From positions 62,001 to 126,000 of the forward strand of contig NTMA01000087.1 in the NCBI GenBank assembly GCA_002917075.1: DNA of 64,000 nucleotides, in the 5' to 3' direction. Below the pieces are notes generated by a model. The model searched no databases, was not told the origin of the DNA, and saw only the letters and a program-made list of their open reading frames with translations. Origin of the DNA: Hawksworthiomyces lignivorus (taxonomy: Eukaryota; Ascomycota; Sordariomycetes; Ophiostomatales; Ophiostomataceae). Below are positions 34,608 to 47,618 of this stretch, piece after piece; positions within the stretch are counted from its first letter, which is position 1, and every line of letters starts with the position of its first letter. The translations under genes and the position numbers were made by a program.

Positions 34608-37600
34608 ATGTCCAATTACAGCGGCCTAGGCTATGCGTCGCACCCGCTGGACGATGCCAAAAGCCCGCCGTCGCCATCTGATCGATCGCCGTCTCTTTCC
34701 TCTGCTACCCTTCCGCAACAGCAGCAGTCCCAACAGCAGTCGTCGGCCCAGGGCCACAAGCGCGTGTACCAAGCCTGTATACCGTGCCGTCGTCGCAAAG
34801 TTCGCTGTGATCTCGGGTCTGTCGACAATCCCCACGATCCACCGTGTGTCCGCTGCCGTCGCGAAAGCAAAGAGTGCTATTTCAGCGCCACTCGCCGGAA
34901 GCGCAAGACAGAGGATGGCGGCATCGACAGCGACGACTACATCATCCGCAACGGCCGTCGGAAGGTGCATGCCGACGAAGCCGCCGCCGCCGCCACGGGC
35001 CAGCCCGACCGCAATCTCTACAACGAGACTCCATTAGCTCCGGGCCTGGCCAATGTTCGCTCTCATCCCCTACGCCGCCCACAGACCGACGACCACTCTT
35101 CGCGATCGGGTAACACCGCATCCCGAAAGGCGGACAGCATCTCCGCTGTCGACGAGCCAAACACACCGCTCGAGAACCTCGAGGCTCAGAGCGTCATGCG
35201 TCGTGAAGTCTATGGGCCGCATGATGCCCTAGACTTGCTCTATAAAGCTGCGACCGATAGGTTTGTTCTTGTCCTGCCCACAGTACCCCTCACCGGAGCG
35301 CAGTACTGATCATCGTCATTCCATGCAGTCCCCACACCAAACAGGATGAGATGAACAATGGTGCCACGACTGGTTCGTCGCGAACTCGCTTTTCTCTCCC
35401 ACAGGCCCAAGCTGGTCTGAGGACGGACCGCTTCGGCTCTATTGGATCTTACAGTACGACTCAGGCTGGCCGTGCAGAGGCCCCGGCGGACCAGTCGATT
35501 GACCCAGACCTCGCTCGCGCAGACCCTACCAGCCAGCCAGGCTATGTAGAGGCGGTCCGACTGTGGACGAGGTTCCGATTCGTTAGGGCCGGATGGTTTA
35601 CCGCCCAGGAAGCCATCGAATACATTGACTAGTGCGTACCCTACAAGAAGCAAGCCAGAGCAGCTGATACCATTGCTGCGCCCGTGCTGACGCTATTTTG
35701 TTCTTCTAGCTACTACAAGTACCTGTCGCCATTGACTCCCATTTCACCACCAACCTTCAACAATCCCGCATCTCATGTCACACTGCTAACGGAGGAGCCA
35801 ATCCTTGCCGTTACGCTCCTGACAATATCGTCGCGGTACAAAGAGCTTAGCGGGCCCGGCGCCCAGTGTCGCGCGCAAGCTATTCACGAGCAGCTGTGGA
35901 CATATCTGCGGGGTATGATCGAACGCGTGGTCTGGGGCCAAGAGGCGTTCGGCGGAGGCTTTTGCGGCTCGGGAGCCGACGAGTCTCAGACATCCAGCAC
36001 CGCACCATGGCGAGGCCTGCGGAAAGGCAGCTTGCGCACTTTGGGCACCATTGAATCACTGATGATCCTGACGGAGTGGCATCCACGGGCTCTCCATTTC
36101 CCGCCTGCTGAAGTCACGGATGAGCTCTTGTTACCGTCTTATGATCAGGAGAACCCTACGATGGACGAAAACGGCGATCCACGGCCTGGTGGTGTTGGGG
36201 GCAAACGAATTGACAGCTGGCTGGAGCCAGCCTGGCGAAGCGATCGCATGTGCTGGATGCTGTTGAGTATCGCCATGGGACTGGCCTACGAGCTAGGCGT
36301 CTTTGATGAGATCGAAGAATTGCTAGCGACCGGCGCCATTACGCGGCCGGAGTACGAAGAAGAGACATACCGCCTGCGCGCCTACCGCATCAAGCGTCTG
36401 CTTCTCATATATCTGTCGCAGCTGGCCGGCCGGCTGGGGTGGACGAACATGGTCCCGGAGAGCCTCCGGAAAAAGGACCCGGCTGTGTCGCGAAAGCGGC
36501 CCAGTACCCACACGGAGAGCCAGACACCGGGGACCAGCCTCTCGTCTGTGTCCAATGGATTCAACTACATTCCAGACCTGGAGCTCGACGACCAGATTAT
36601 CCACTGCTGGGCTGGTATCAGCAACGCCATGTACGCGGGCAACGAGAAGCTATTCCGCTCGCGGCAGCATACCACCGACATCATCCAGAGCGGCAAATAT
36701 ATAAACCTTCTCAAGGAATTTCAACCCATGTTAGGAGACTGGTGGAAAGAATTTGAGCGCTTCAAGCTTCCTACTTTTATTCGCCACATCCTGATCATCG
36801 AATACGAATATGTCCGCATATACATCAATTCTCTCTCTTTGCAGGCCGTTGTCGAGCGATGCACAAGCAATGCGGGCAACACAGCCTCCGCTAGCAGCAA
36901 TTCCGGAAACGCCCCGCCACAGCTGTCGCCGCAGACCCAGAACTACTATGGCAAGCTTCCTCTAGGGCAGCTGGGCGGATTTGGTGTGGCCGACCAAGAA
37001 TATGTCAAAGAGGTCGTTGACGGCAGTCGCAATCTTCTTCGAGCTGTCGTCGACGGCCTCCTCCCCGGTGGCTACCTCAAACACGCACCGGTCCGAACTT
37101 ATTTCCGCATTATCAGCGGCGCCATGTTCTTGCTCAAGACTTTTGCTCTTGGAGCACCGAAAGCCGACGTCGAGATATCCATTGCCCTCATGGACCGCAC
37201 TGTAGATGCACTTCGCAATTGTGTCGTTGATGACGTTCACCTAGGCACCCGCTTTGCCGACCTTTTGGAGTCCTTGACAAGTCGTCTGCGCAATCGGTTT
37301 ATTCATGCTCCGTCCCTGCCATCGTCTACTGCGGCGCCTCAGTCTGCAGAGGGAAGAAGCCCTAATCCACACTATGAAGCTGGCCCGGGTGCGAACGGAC
37401 AAGCGTCGCGCCATGTTCAGGGACATACTTCTATCCCGTCTGTACCCGCATTTGTCAATAGTGACCCGGGTTGGTCGAAGACAGGTCTTTTGTCGGGTAA
37501 GCTACGAGCCACGTGCATGCGCCCTGCACTCCTGTGTTTAGTACGATGGTGAAACGTTGTAACTGACATATCTGATTTCGTTCGAGCAGGCTTGGAACGG

Positions 37601-37912
37601 TCGAGCACACCAGTCAATATCTCTGCCACGCCTTTTGACCCGGCTGCGGGCAACTTCCCGTATCCGTCAGGAACAGCATCAGTACTTAATCCATCTACGC
37701 CAGCAGCCACCGCGGGCATGGACAACCCGCTTGGGGATGGCGTGTATGTTGACGGCCAAGACTGGAACGACCACGAGATGTGGTATCTGCCTGCCGGCCC
37801 AGCATTTTTCCAAAACATGGGCGATTCTAACGTGGCCATGACAGCAGAAGGCGTCAGCGTCGCTGGCATGGACCTTCTCGATTTCATGGCTATGGATAAC
37901 AATGGGTTTTAG
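34608..37912 (+). CDS. Zn(II)2Cys6 fungal transcription factor
   Basis: Predicted 1021-aa nuclear regulator. Exons: 34608-35260, 35329-35631, 35710-37496 and 37590-37912, with continuous frame. The binuclear zinc cluster has Cys at 57, 60, 67, 80, 83 and 90 (CX2CX6CX12CX2CX6C), followed by the basic run RRKRK at 96-100, a likely nuclear signal. The long CX12C loop with [18 protein letters not shown] resembles the Aro80 branch, which activates aromatic amino-acid catabolism in yeast, but I cannot assign orthology. The large middle region (about residues 300-800) is the fungal-specific transcription factor homology domain, with the signature-like [20 protein letters not shown]. The C-terminus is Pro/Ser-rich then acidic, likely an activation region. 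The start is the only in-frame ATG upstream of the finger. Confidence 0.93.
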
Positions 37913-38963
37913 AACGAAGAAAAAAGTTTTTTTTATCTATTTATTTTCTCTTTGGCATGTATTGGATTAGTATAGCTAGAAAAGGCTGTCTGCGTCCGAT
38001 TCCTTGTATGGTGGGCTTTCTGTTTCTCTTTCTATTTGGTTGACCTTGAATTGCGCATGCTTCCAAGCTCGCGGGCGCTGAAACAGGCACAGGCTGTTGG
38101 ATTTTTATCGTGCTTGTTGGATGACATTTTTCTTTATCTCTGTCGGAAAGCGCTTGGATTATTTGTTTTTCTTTTTCAGACACGATCTGACGATGTTTAA
38201 ATTTCTTGAGCGTAGCCTCTTATTGATGAGTGTGTGGCCTTTTGCTCATACTTATGCAAACCAAGTGCGTACATGTTTCTTATCCTGCGTGAGGTCGAAT
38301 GTTGCATGAATCCACTTACCGCGATCGCGATGCTATATGCAAAAATTACGTTGTATTCCCGACCCTCAATGATTTTCACAAGCAGACTAAGAATGGTTGC
38401 ATCTGACAACATGCTTGAGACAGCTACGATGAAAACAAAATCGGTTAGAAAGAGAAGGTCCCGTTTGACGCTGGGTATCGATTTGGAAAGTCGTTAGCCG
38501 TAAATATAATGGCTGATCTTGCTTGTGTGGTATATACATTGAGATATGAAAGATAATCCCTATAATGGAGGGAATGGCTCCAAATGTGATCTTCAACTGG
38601 AAAAGCTAAAGGCAAATTCTTCTTTTTGACAGTGGTAAAATTATCACGTCTTCAGCAGAAACCAATCCACTGCCAACCAGACAATGTGAATAAATATGGA
38701 AAAAGATGCCAATACTTTATCGCAGGAATATTCCTCTTCAGAAAAAGATGTTCATATATGACAAAATAAAAAGTCGTTGAGACAAGCTGCCAGTAGATCC
38801 ATGTTATGTAGTCGCTTAGTATGACAAAAGGAAAGGAATTTCTTTCTGGAGTGAATGAAAAGAGTTGGTGAATATTGGAACAAGAGCCAAATGCCTTCTC
38901 TGTAACTTTGCCGTATATAAAGTATGGGGTGGTACCGTAAATGCCTTCAAAGCTGAAAAAGTT
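37913..38963. other. Convergent intergenic region
   Basis: About 1 kb of AT-rich 3' flanks of the Zn2Cys6 gene (+) and the ADF-H gene (-). No gene is seen. Confidence 0.6.
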
Positions 38964-41900
38964 CTATTGTCCAAAAGAAGTATGGTTTTGGTGGGCTTCC
39001 TGAAGGACTAGAAGAGGGTGCATGTTAATACCAGCAATTCCGCGATATTATATGATGTATTGGAGTATGGAAATACTTACTTTGGAGAATATTCAGCTGG
39101 CCGGCCCGGTCTTCACACGCAATCTGCAGTCCAGACCCATCGACGAAATCGAGGCACACGCTATTTGGAAGCTCTTGGAGTTCCATTTCAGGTATATAAG
39201 GAAGTCGGAAGTCACTGAGATGGTACCTCTTGATGGCACCAGCCGGTCGATCGCCATTGATCATTGAAGCAGCGGTCGTAGTAGCAGTTACACCATTAAC
39301 GGTGCTGAGAATCAGAAACCCTTGCGAATCCAGGAACATGGTCCGACGCTTCCATAGTAAATTGTCGGGGAACTGGACATTGACGTCACCGATGTATGAG
39401 ACGATACTCGGCTGGAGAGCAGCAGTGCTTCCACGGGACGGCGGCACTGCGACGAAAACTTCCTCTTCTTCAGCAACGGTTGGCGAGATGGCAGGGGTTG
39501 TCGCTTTGCGACCAGAGCTGAGAGAGCTAGATAGTCTGCGCATGAATCGAGAGGCGCGGTTTTTGCTCCCGGATCCCGTCTTCTTATGGCCGAGCTCGCT
39601 AGTAGATGGTCTACTCTCGTCCCCAGAGCCGCTGGTTTCGGTCATCATTGAAGGAGACATAGGATCTCTGTCTTTGCTTGTAGAAGACCGCCGGCTGGAA
39701 ATACTCAGCCGTCGAGCTAAGCCGGTGGTAGTGTGCACTGAAGGCGGGCGAGAAGGCGACTTGGAAGGTGTTGAGAGGGGCGCCAGAGATGCCAGGCCGC
39801 CCAATGTGAGGTTATCGGTGGACGGTGATCGGCCAGATAGAATGGAACCTCGACGTTCCTTGATGAAGTCCCTAACAATGGAAAGGGAGGACCTTCTCCG
39901 CGGCCGCACATCATCAGCCTCATCCATAGCCCTGTCTTGGGACTGTGATCGACGCTTCTCTTTTGACATCCGGCGCTCTTGAATGCTTTCCCTTTTCGGG
40001 TTGGGTTCTACTGCTGTCTCTACAGCTAAGACCAGGGGTGAAGAAGCAGGTGCCGCCTTTTGGTGGTCTACAACAAGTGGGGATTGTTTGAGTTCCAGTT
40101 GGGCGAGCTCGGCAAGGTCGAAATGGTGATCAGGCATCTTCGGAAAAGGTTGTGCAGGGTCGCGAATAATTCTTGCCTTCACCTGAATAGACTCAGGTCG
40201 ACCCCTAGGTAGATTGCCGCCCTCAAATACAGAGAGCCGACTTGCCATAGACCCCGATCGGTCACGAGGTGTCAATTTGGGTATTTCTGGCGAGGATTCC
40301 TGCGATGTTGGCGGCGATGGCGTCTTGTCTCTCGTCAAAGACGAGGCACGTTCAGCAATTAACGGCGACTTGGACAGCTCCCGGCCACTTGCTTTGCGCA
40401 CAGAGAAAAAAGTTGACGTTGGGCGTTCGACGCGCGTCGGGGCTTCTGATGCAGTTCCAGAAGTAGCTGACAGCTTCTCCAAGGCCTTTATCCGCTGCGA
40501 AATGCTTGAGCCAAGATTGGTTTTCTTCGGGGCTAGATTTGCCGAAGTCTGCTGCGCCATTTTGTGCAAGAACGCGGCACCAGAAGACACCGACCTTGAC
40601 GAGGTCGATGCAGCTTCTCCGGGAGCCAAGAGAGTGCCACGAATTGGGTTTGAGACCGTGCGCGTACTACGGCTGGCGTTCCCATCGCTAGTGCCACGCT
40701 GTTGTTTGGAGGGACTTAAACTGGGAAAAACTGGGTTGATTGGAGATTTCGAAACTGTCATGGGTTTTGCTTCTTGGACCGTCGCAGACTGCAGCTCTTC
40801 CATGAGGTCTTCGTCGTCCGAAAGATTAGCTTCAGAACGAGCAGCCTCCCTTTCCAGGGAATTGCCCAGATCTGTGCGTATGGGGTCAATCAGAGCTCTT
40901 CGCCTTGCACGTTTGGTGTCCATTGATGCTGCGTCGCTGCTCTCCAGCCCGATTGTTGATTGACTGTCTCGCGCTTCCGGCACCGAAATGGTAGGAATAG
41001 CTCTCGCCGTGGTGGGAAGGGAGACGGGTTCCAGGTCAGACGAAATATCGGAAGCAGCAGAAGAGAGGGAACGATTTGTGACGGCAGCATCGGCTGGTGG
41101 AGCTGCATACGAGCTTGCATTGTCGCCTAGGCCTTTATGCGAGTCTGGTTGACTTTCGCCGAGGCTTTCACTAGCGGCTACTTTCTGCAAGTTAGATTCC
41201 TGCTCATCTTCATGCGTGTTCACGTCCTGGCTCTCTGCAACTGCTTCGATCGCAATTGATGGACTGCTAAAGCCTCCATCGCCAGCAGCCTCTTGTACAG
41301 CAGCTTCGCTGTTGCCACTAGAAGTAATGGCCGAACTCTCCAGCTGCTCGTCTCCACCTTCGTCCAAGTTTGCCTCCGATTTCATGTCTTGTAATGCCTG
41401 TACGGTCTCGTCAGTTGACTCGGAGAGCGATGAAGCTTTGGTCGAATCACCAATTTCCGACGACAAAGCCATTGGGGATGCAGGGTGGGAATCCGTGGTG
41501 TGCGTGTCGACCGAGACTTGATCGGCAGCAGAGAGGCCGACGTCAATCGCAGAGTCTGCCGAATCAGCATTGGGGATGGTGAAAGCATGGCTCGGACTGA
41601 GATCATCGGCTGACCCCGGACGATCGTCAAGAGTGCCAGCAACAGAGACACCTGTAGCAGAAGCGGTATCGAACTGTTCCTCAGCAGGTGACTCCAGCGG
41701 AGCCTCAACAATACCGACGGTAGGAATGGGTAGAGGCGGCTGAACGCTCATTTTCTTCTTTTTCTCTCTTAGCTTCATGGCTTTCATGAGGCGGGCCTTT
41801 TCCACTGTCATAGCATTCTGTCTTGCCGCAGAGGGGGTCGCAGTGGTGGTTGCCACGGACTTGACGGATATGCCAGAGCTAGACGTCGGCCTACCACCAC

Positions 41901-43157
41901 TTGTGTGTGGCCGCTTCACATCAAGCGCATCCGGAGGATCTGCAGGTATGGGAATGGAGGCGGCATCGATAGCGGTTGCTTCGGCAGAGGCAGGCAATTC
42001 GGAATCATCTGCCTTGTCCTCTTCTTCGATCTGCTGAGTAGAGTCTTCTGCTGACTTGCTGCTTTTGCCTTTCCTAGACCCTTTTGAAAAGAGTTTGAAT
42101 CCCGCCGGGATTGAGGAAACTGGTCTATAATTTCCTGTACCTCCAGCTGTACGCGGCCGTCCAGACACATCCAGGGACGGACGCGGCGCGAGCTTCACCT
42201 TTGGCTTACCGTACTGATAAGACGAGTAACTGTACATATCGGGACGTGTAAACTGAGATGAAAGGCGGCGAGCATCTAGAGACTTTGCGGGAGATGGAGG
42301 GCGGTCTGCACCAGTGAAAGAAGGCGGTTCATTGGTGCCGGCAAATTGTGACTCGTTTGGAGAATTGGCCAGCTGTGAATTCAGGGTGACGGGTTGCAGC
42401 GACGAACCATCTTCTGCAGTTGATCTATCTTCTTCCTTCACAACAGACTGCCTCTTTACGGCCCGCTGCTCTTCCTCTTCTTCTTCGGCAATTTCCATCA
42501 GCCGCCTCCTCCGCAGGGAGCTTGTAGACGAAGAGGTAGAACTCGAGGCTGTGTGCAGAGAACAAGCAGCAGACAGCTTGGTGTCCTTGAGCTCCTTGGC
42601 GGTAGCAATCGAAAAGGTCGTGTTGTACGGTGCAAATCGCTCGCACACGGCATTAAAGTGAACACTGACGCGCGCTGGAGAGATTGCAATAGGCACAGGT
42701 CAGCTAGAAGATTCAAATAAAAAATAGAACAGGCTAGGTTCTGCTTAAGACCGTATTGCAATAGAACACACCTTGGATCAATCTAGAGCAGTTTTCTGGC
42801 AGATACTTGATGATGACGCTCCTCCGTCTGTATCTCAAAAAACCGTAGAGGGGAGACGCTTCTTCATATTGTGCAATGGAGTTTCGAATTTCAACAATGC
42901 CTCCATTTCCACGGCCAAGTAGGTCAACATCATTGCGGCCAGCATACTTCAAAAGAAACCTAGTAACAGAATACGTGTCAGCGCAGATAAAAAAACATTT
43001 GTTCCGTAGCAGATCGCCTCTGTATTCACCGCGCTCATCGACTCTCAGTAGCAAGGAGGGAGGGTATGTTGGGCATGATTTACCATCCACCAGGCTCAGA
43101 GACCGCGGTTTCATAAGCCTCTTTGACAGCCGGATCATCTAATCCATTCAACGACAT
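38964..43157 (-). CDS. Large ADF-H (cofilin-type) domain protein with a PH-like C-terminus
   Basis: Predicted 1299-aa protein. Exons on -: 43157-43084, 42959-42772, 42674-39081 and 39007-38964, all with GT/AG borders and continuous frame. Residues 1 to about 130 (MSLNGLDDPAVKEAYETAV, then LLKYAGRNDVDLLGRGNGG, YGFLRYRRRSVIIKYLP, CSLHTASSST) match an actin-depolymerising-factor homology domain of the drebrin/coactosin kind. The middle 1050 or so residues are Ser/Pro/Glu-rich and look disordered, with basic Ser-rich patches (SRRSSTSKDRD type). The last 110 or so residues (YIGDVNVQFPDNLLWKRR through the helix LNILQILQEAHQNH) look like a PH-type fold. The terminal exon is needed to complete that helix. 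Role is inferred: linking actin to membrane or cortex. I know the family as a conserved but uncharacterised filamentous-fungal protein. Two conserved small 5' exons fix the start. Confidence 0.88.
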
Positions 43158-46100
43158 ATCTGTCTGGAGCGCGCCGAACCTCGCGACACGATTTTCTTTG
43201 TAGTCGACAAGTGAAAACTAGTGGTTGACGCACGCGCGTATTTGCGAATATCGTGTACATAAACGCGGACCAAGTGGAAGTTCCAATAAAAAGGAGCTGT
43301 AATTAAATAAATAGAAAAGCCAATCCGGGGGCAGGGCTCCGGAGAAAGAGGGACGAAAACTGCCGCGGTACACAAGGCCAATGGCAGCACACAAAAGAGA
43401 TATGAAGTGTGTTCGTCTTCGGGCACGAAAATAGGAAAACGGGTGTCTTGCTGCGGAAGCTATACGAAAGAAAAGCGTGTTATCGGTCGTGATGAAATAG
43501 CCGAAGGATGGAGAAGACGACTAGAAGCGATGTAGGAAAGCTAATAGACGTCGTTCAGAGGGGAGGAGGTATTGTCCACCGAGGACCAAGCCGTGGAAAG
43601 GCGAGAGCGGTTTGGCATGTCCTTTGGCAAGTCGTCGCGTCGATGAAGATTTGCGGAAGTTGAGAGGAAAGCGGAACAATAAAAAAAAAGAAATAAAAAA
43701 AAAATGAAGAAACAATAAGGAGGGTAGGGGAAGCGAGAATATGAATGAAAGGGAAGAAGAAACGAAAAGATGCCCCGAGTTTTCTTTCCAAACTTTTGCA
43801 AGAGCTGGGTACACCTCCAAAAAGCAACACACAGACACACGGACACCTTCCTCAGGAGAGGAGAGAGATATGAGTGGACGCCAAGGAGGGCAAGACGTGA
43901 TGACAGCAGCCAAATCTTGAAGCGGAAAGAAAGAAGAAGAAAGTATTACAAAGTAGGTATGTACGTAGATTAGGATCAAGAGATCAGGAGCAACAACCAG
44001 CAAAAAGGAAGGAGGGAAACGAAGCCGAAAAGAGGAAAGGGAACAAAAAAGAAAATAGAAAAGAAGCAAGTTCGTCGAAGCAAATGCGGGAAAAGGAGAG
44101 AGGATTTTCAACGGGGAAGGTTCAAACCCACCCCCTGAACGAGATTGATTCCTGGTCCGTTCGCCGTTCGCTTTTCTTTCCTTCTTTTCGCTTTGCCTGC
44201 TCCCCTTGCTTCCTTGCCTGCTTCCTTCCTTCCTTCTCTCGTTTACGGAGTACCTCCACCATCATTATTTTCTGCTTTTATTTTTGCTTTAACTTTTATT
44301 CGTTTTCCCACTCAAAATCCACAAACACGCGGCACGCAGCACCTTCCAGGGGCTCGAGAGAAGGCGGAGGGACCTTCTTGTGGTCTTTCCCTTCGTTTCC
44401 CTAATTAGTTTCCCTCTTCTTCTGAAGTCTTTCCAGGACTAGTGCCGTCTATCGTGCTTTCCCGTTTCAGACCCACTCATTTCTCAATGCGCCCAATCCC
44501 AGCTCTAGACCGACGACGCTCTGTCCCCTTCTGGGCTTTAACAGGTGTGATCGAAACAATAATAGCGTACTAGTATATGTACGAGTACGCAGAAGCGGTT
44601 CCTCTCGAGAACTGCACCATTAATTTCTTAGCGCGTCGACCCCTTTTTTTTTTTTTCCGGATTCCGCCCCAGTCTGCACTCATTTTATACTAGTATATTT
44701 ACAAGCCCCTGATCGTATCTATATCTGCTCCCGCCTCTAAACAACGACGAGCACTTCGTATGGAGTCCTCAGTTACAAACGATGTGCCCATAGATCTACA
44801 AGGGCCGTATGCATGGAATGTGCATTTACTGATAGTTCTTCAGTACTCACTCCTTGTCATCATCCACAGAGCACACGGACTACAGAGAATCAGATAATGC
44901 AGGAGCAGAAGGATTGTTTGTGTATGACTATCGAATTTGTTTTCATCTCAAGCGCTGGCGGCCGCTTCCGTTCATATCACCGATCGGCCCAAGCATCCGT
45001 AGCTTCTGTTCACGTAAATGCCCGGTGCAAATCTCATCCAGTCTCTCTATGATTTCCTTCATGTCTACCTTAGCATACCATCGTAGCTGCGTTGGATTCT
45101 TCTTTGTCGTTCCCTCTCTCTGCATTTTGTAAGAACCCTTCCGCTGCTCATGCTGTCATTTTTAAGCAGCAATTGGAGGCGGACGATTCTATGCCAAGCA
45201 TGCCTCATCTCTTCTTGCTTTGAACAATATTTGTTTGGCAGGGAGCTACGACATTTGCTATCTCTTTCCTCTTTAGCTTTTCTTTTGTTGCTGCGTGGCT
45301 TCGTAGATTGTTGTATGATTCCCTGTTTTGCAAGAAGGAAGTCGTGGTCGAGCAAGTCTTCTTGCAGAGGAGAGGCAAGAGAGACACAAGTAGTGAACAT
45401 GATGTTATGTGACGTGGTCGTTTTAGAAGAAGGATGTTGAGAGCAACACGTTGGGGGTGAAGGAAGGGAAAATAGCATGAGGTAGGAAGCAGGGGAGGAA
45501 AAAGGCAGGACAGGAGGAAGGAGCATTCTCTATATCACACACCAGATTCGTGCTTGCCTATCTTTTCATATTCATGCGTGGTAGTCAGCTAAGAACACCA
45601 TTTCCTATCTCACCTGCTCTTTAGATCTAGAGAGAAGTCGCTAGTAACATAGAAATATTGTTTTATTCCCAGCATGGAAGTAATGAATTATGTGAAATGA
45701 TACAAAGTAGGAAAGAAGTCAAGATGTACTTGACGCAAGACGTATCGTAGAATGCAGGAACGAGTTTTTTGGAATATCTTGTTCCCATTTATGAACTTAC
45801 CTGCCACGAATTTTACAGGGCGAGAGAGAGGAAAGAGGGGAGAAAGAGATAACTTGGAGAATATGGAAACAGAAGACGTTAATTTATTAACGAGGAGAAG
45901 GGGAGCCTGTCTCTCAAGATGATGACGAAGATCAATAAATGTAAACTTTCTAAAGAACAAGCAACACGCACTATCACCGCGTGTCATAAAATAAGTGACA
46001 GCGATGTTCTTTCTAGAAAATGGCTCCTACTTCCGGTTCTTTTCTAGTGAGTGCTTCTCAGAAAACGCAACTGATCGATAAGTTCTCGTTCCCAAAAGCT

Positions 46101-46342
46101 CCTTCCTTGGAGACACTCTATTTAGAAACGTACTTTCCTAAGTTGCAGTCTCATTGAGAAACAGCACTCTTCTCCGTCACCTCATCTTGGAAGGGACAAT
46201 CCATAATTGGAAATACCTTCTGCTCCTTCTTTGGCCTCTGAATAGAGTTCGCATGAGGCAAGAGCATGAAAGTCGTCTCTTTAGATGGGTATAAATAACA
46301 GCATCTTGGGTTGAAGTTATTTTCTCCTCTCTCTCCTCTTCA

Positions 46343-46460
46343 TCATTTTCCCAACAGTTCTCGGTCTTCTCCATCCATGCTGTCTGTATTATCTTCTTCT
46401 TCTTCATCATCGTCTTGTTCTTCATCGTCTCAGAGATGCTCAGCACCCTCTTTATCATCG
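46343..46460 (-). pseudogene. Possible decayed acidic coding remnant
   Basis: One frame on - reads a short DDKEGAEHL segment, a TGA stop at 46432-46430, and then 28 codons rich in Asp and Glu (DDEEQDDDEEEED and so on) before tandem TGA stops. CTC-TGA could have been CTC-CGA, a C-to-T change. Simple-repeat GAA/GAT DNA would give the same pattern, so this is weak. Confidence 0.2.
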
Positions 46461-47237
46461 ACTCATCACCATCTCCTCTTCACCCTGTGTACAACCTCCA
46501 CTATTTCTCTCACTTTGTTCATTGCGTTCTTCCCCGTCTATCTCTATTCCCATCAGCTCTGTCCGTTTCTACATCATCTCCTTCTTTGCTTTTTGAGCTT
46601 TCCAAGACTACTCGTCTCCTTTTTATGAACATCTTCGCTCTTGGAAATCAGCCTCCGGCCATCTCTTCAAACACCACTTGGTTTTTAAACACCCTGTCTC
46701 CGATGGTTCTCATCATATATGTATCCCCTCACTTCCCCAGTGTCCCGTCTCACATAAAATAGACTGGCCTATTGGGTACTTAAGGAGGTGAGCATGTGTT
46801 TAATTTCGCGTTGCGGGAGTTGCACTTGCTTTTCACTTATAACACGAGCACTACTAACACACCCAATCCTGAGAAATAATTTGCCTCAGATGGCATTCGA
46901 GCTTTTCAAGCAGGAATTGCATGTTCAAGATTCTTGAACTCATTTCATCACTGGCATATTTGTTCAATCCTTCTTCCAGCTGCCAGGCATTTGACGCTCT
47001 CCCACTAGGCTTGCGTTTCTTGATATAGCATCAACGTCAAGAAATTATCCTCTGGTGATTCACCTATTCCTATGGGAAATAGGTCTGGAACCTTGCGGCT
47101 TTCAAAAGGTGAGATGACTCGATGATCCATCTGATACTCGAAGAAGACATTTCAAGATATCTATCTGAAGCTTCGGCGATGATGTAGGATCCCCCTGTGG
47201 TCTGAGGGTTGTGCTGGCTAGAAAGTGTTCTTTCCGC

Positions 47238-47618
47238 TAGGTTTCTCACTATTCATCCACCAGCCTCGGCTGACAAAAGAAAAACTTTGTCTCCTTTTAG
47301 GTTGCAATATTCGTTGCTTCACAGGCAGCAAGCACCCTGCTCTTCTTGTCTAGAATACCCTCAACCCCCCTTGTGCCTACCAAGCGTCCATCGCTCAAAT
47401 CGTGGGCGAGGTTCTTGCCAGGACTGCATCGATAAAGGTGAGATAATCCTTCGATAATCAACCTTGATCCCAATGATGAGAAATCATGGTTTACAGAGCA
47501 TATTTGCATTGATGAGAAAACCACACAACTCTGAGGGGCTCGTGTTAAGAAAGAGGTGTTTTCTTTTGCCCTCGGGGGTTCTTTCACTATTTATCCACCA
47601 GCTTCGGCTGACAAAAAG
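47238..47618. repeat. Pair of diverged direct repeats
   Basis: About 40 bp starting near 47240 (core CATCCACCAGCCTCGGCTGA) recurs near 47583 (core TATCCACCAGCTTCGGCTGA). Two of the differences in the core are C/T transitions. The copies are about 340 bp apart. They could be remnants of a duplication or of element ends. Confidence 0.6.

Noticed and set aside
43521..44111. 196-codon minus-strand frame upstream of the ADF-H gene
   Set aside because: Leu/Phe/Ser/Pro-rich reading of the pyrimidine-rich leader; no domain.
46311..46628. Ser-rich 105-codon plus-strand frame
   Set aside because: Poly-Ser from TCT/TTC simple repeats; opposite a GAA/GAT repeat frame.
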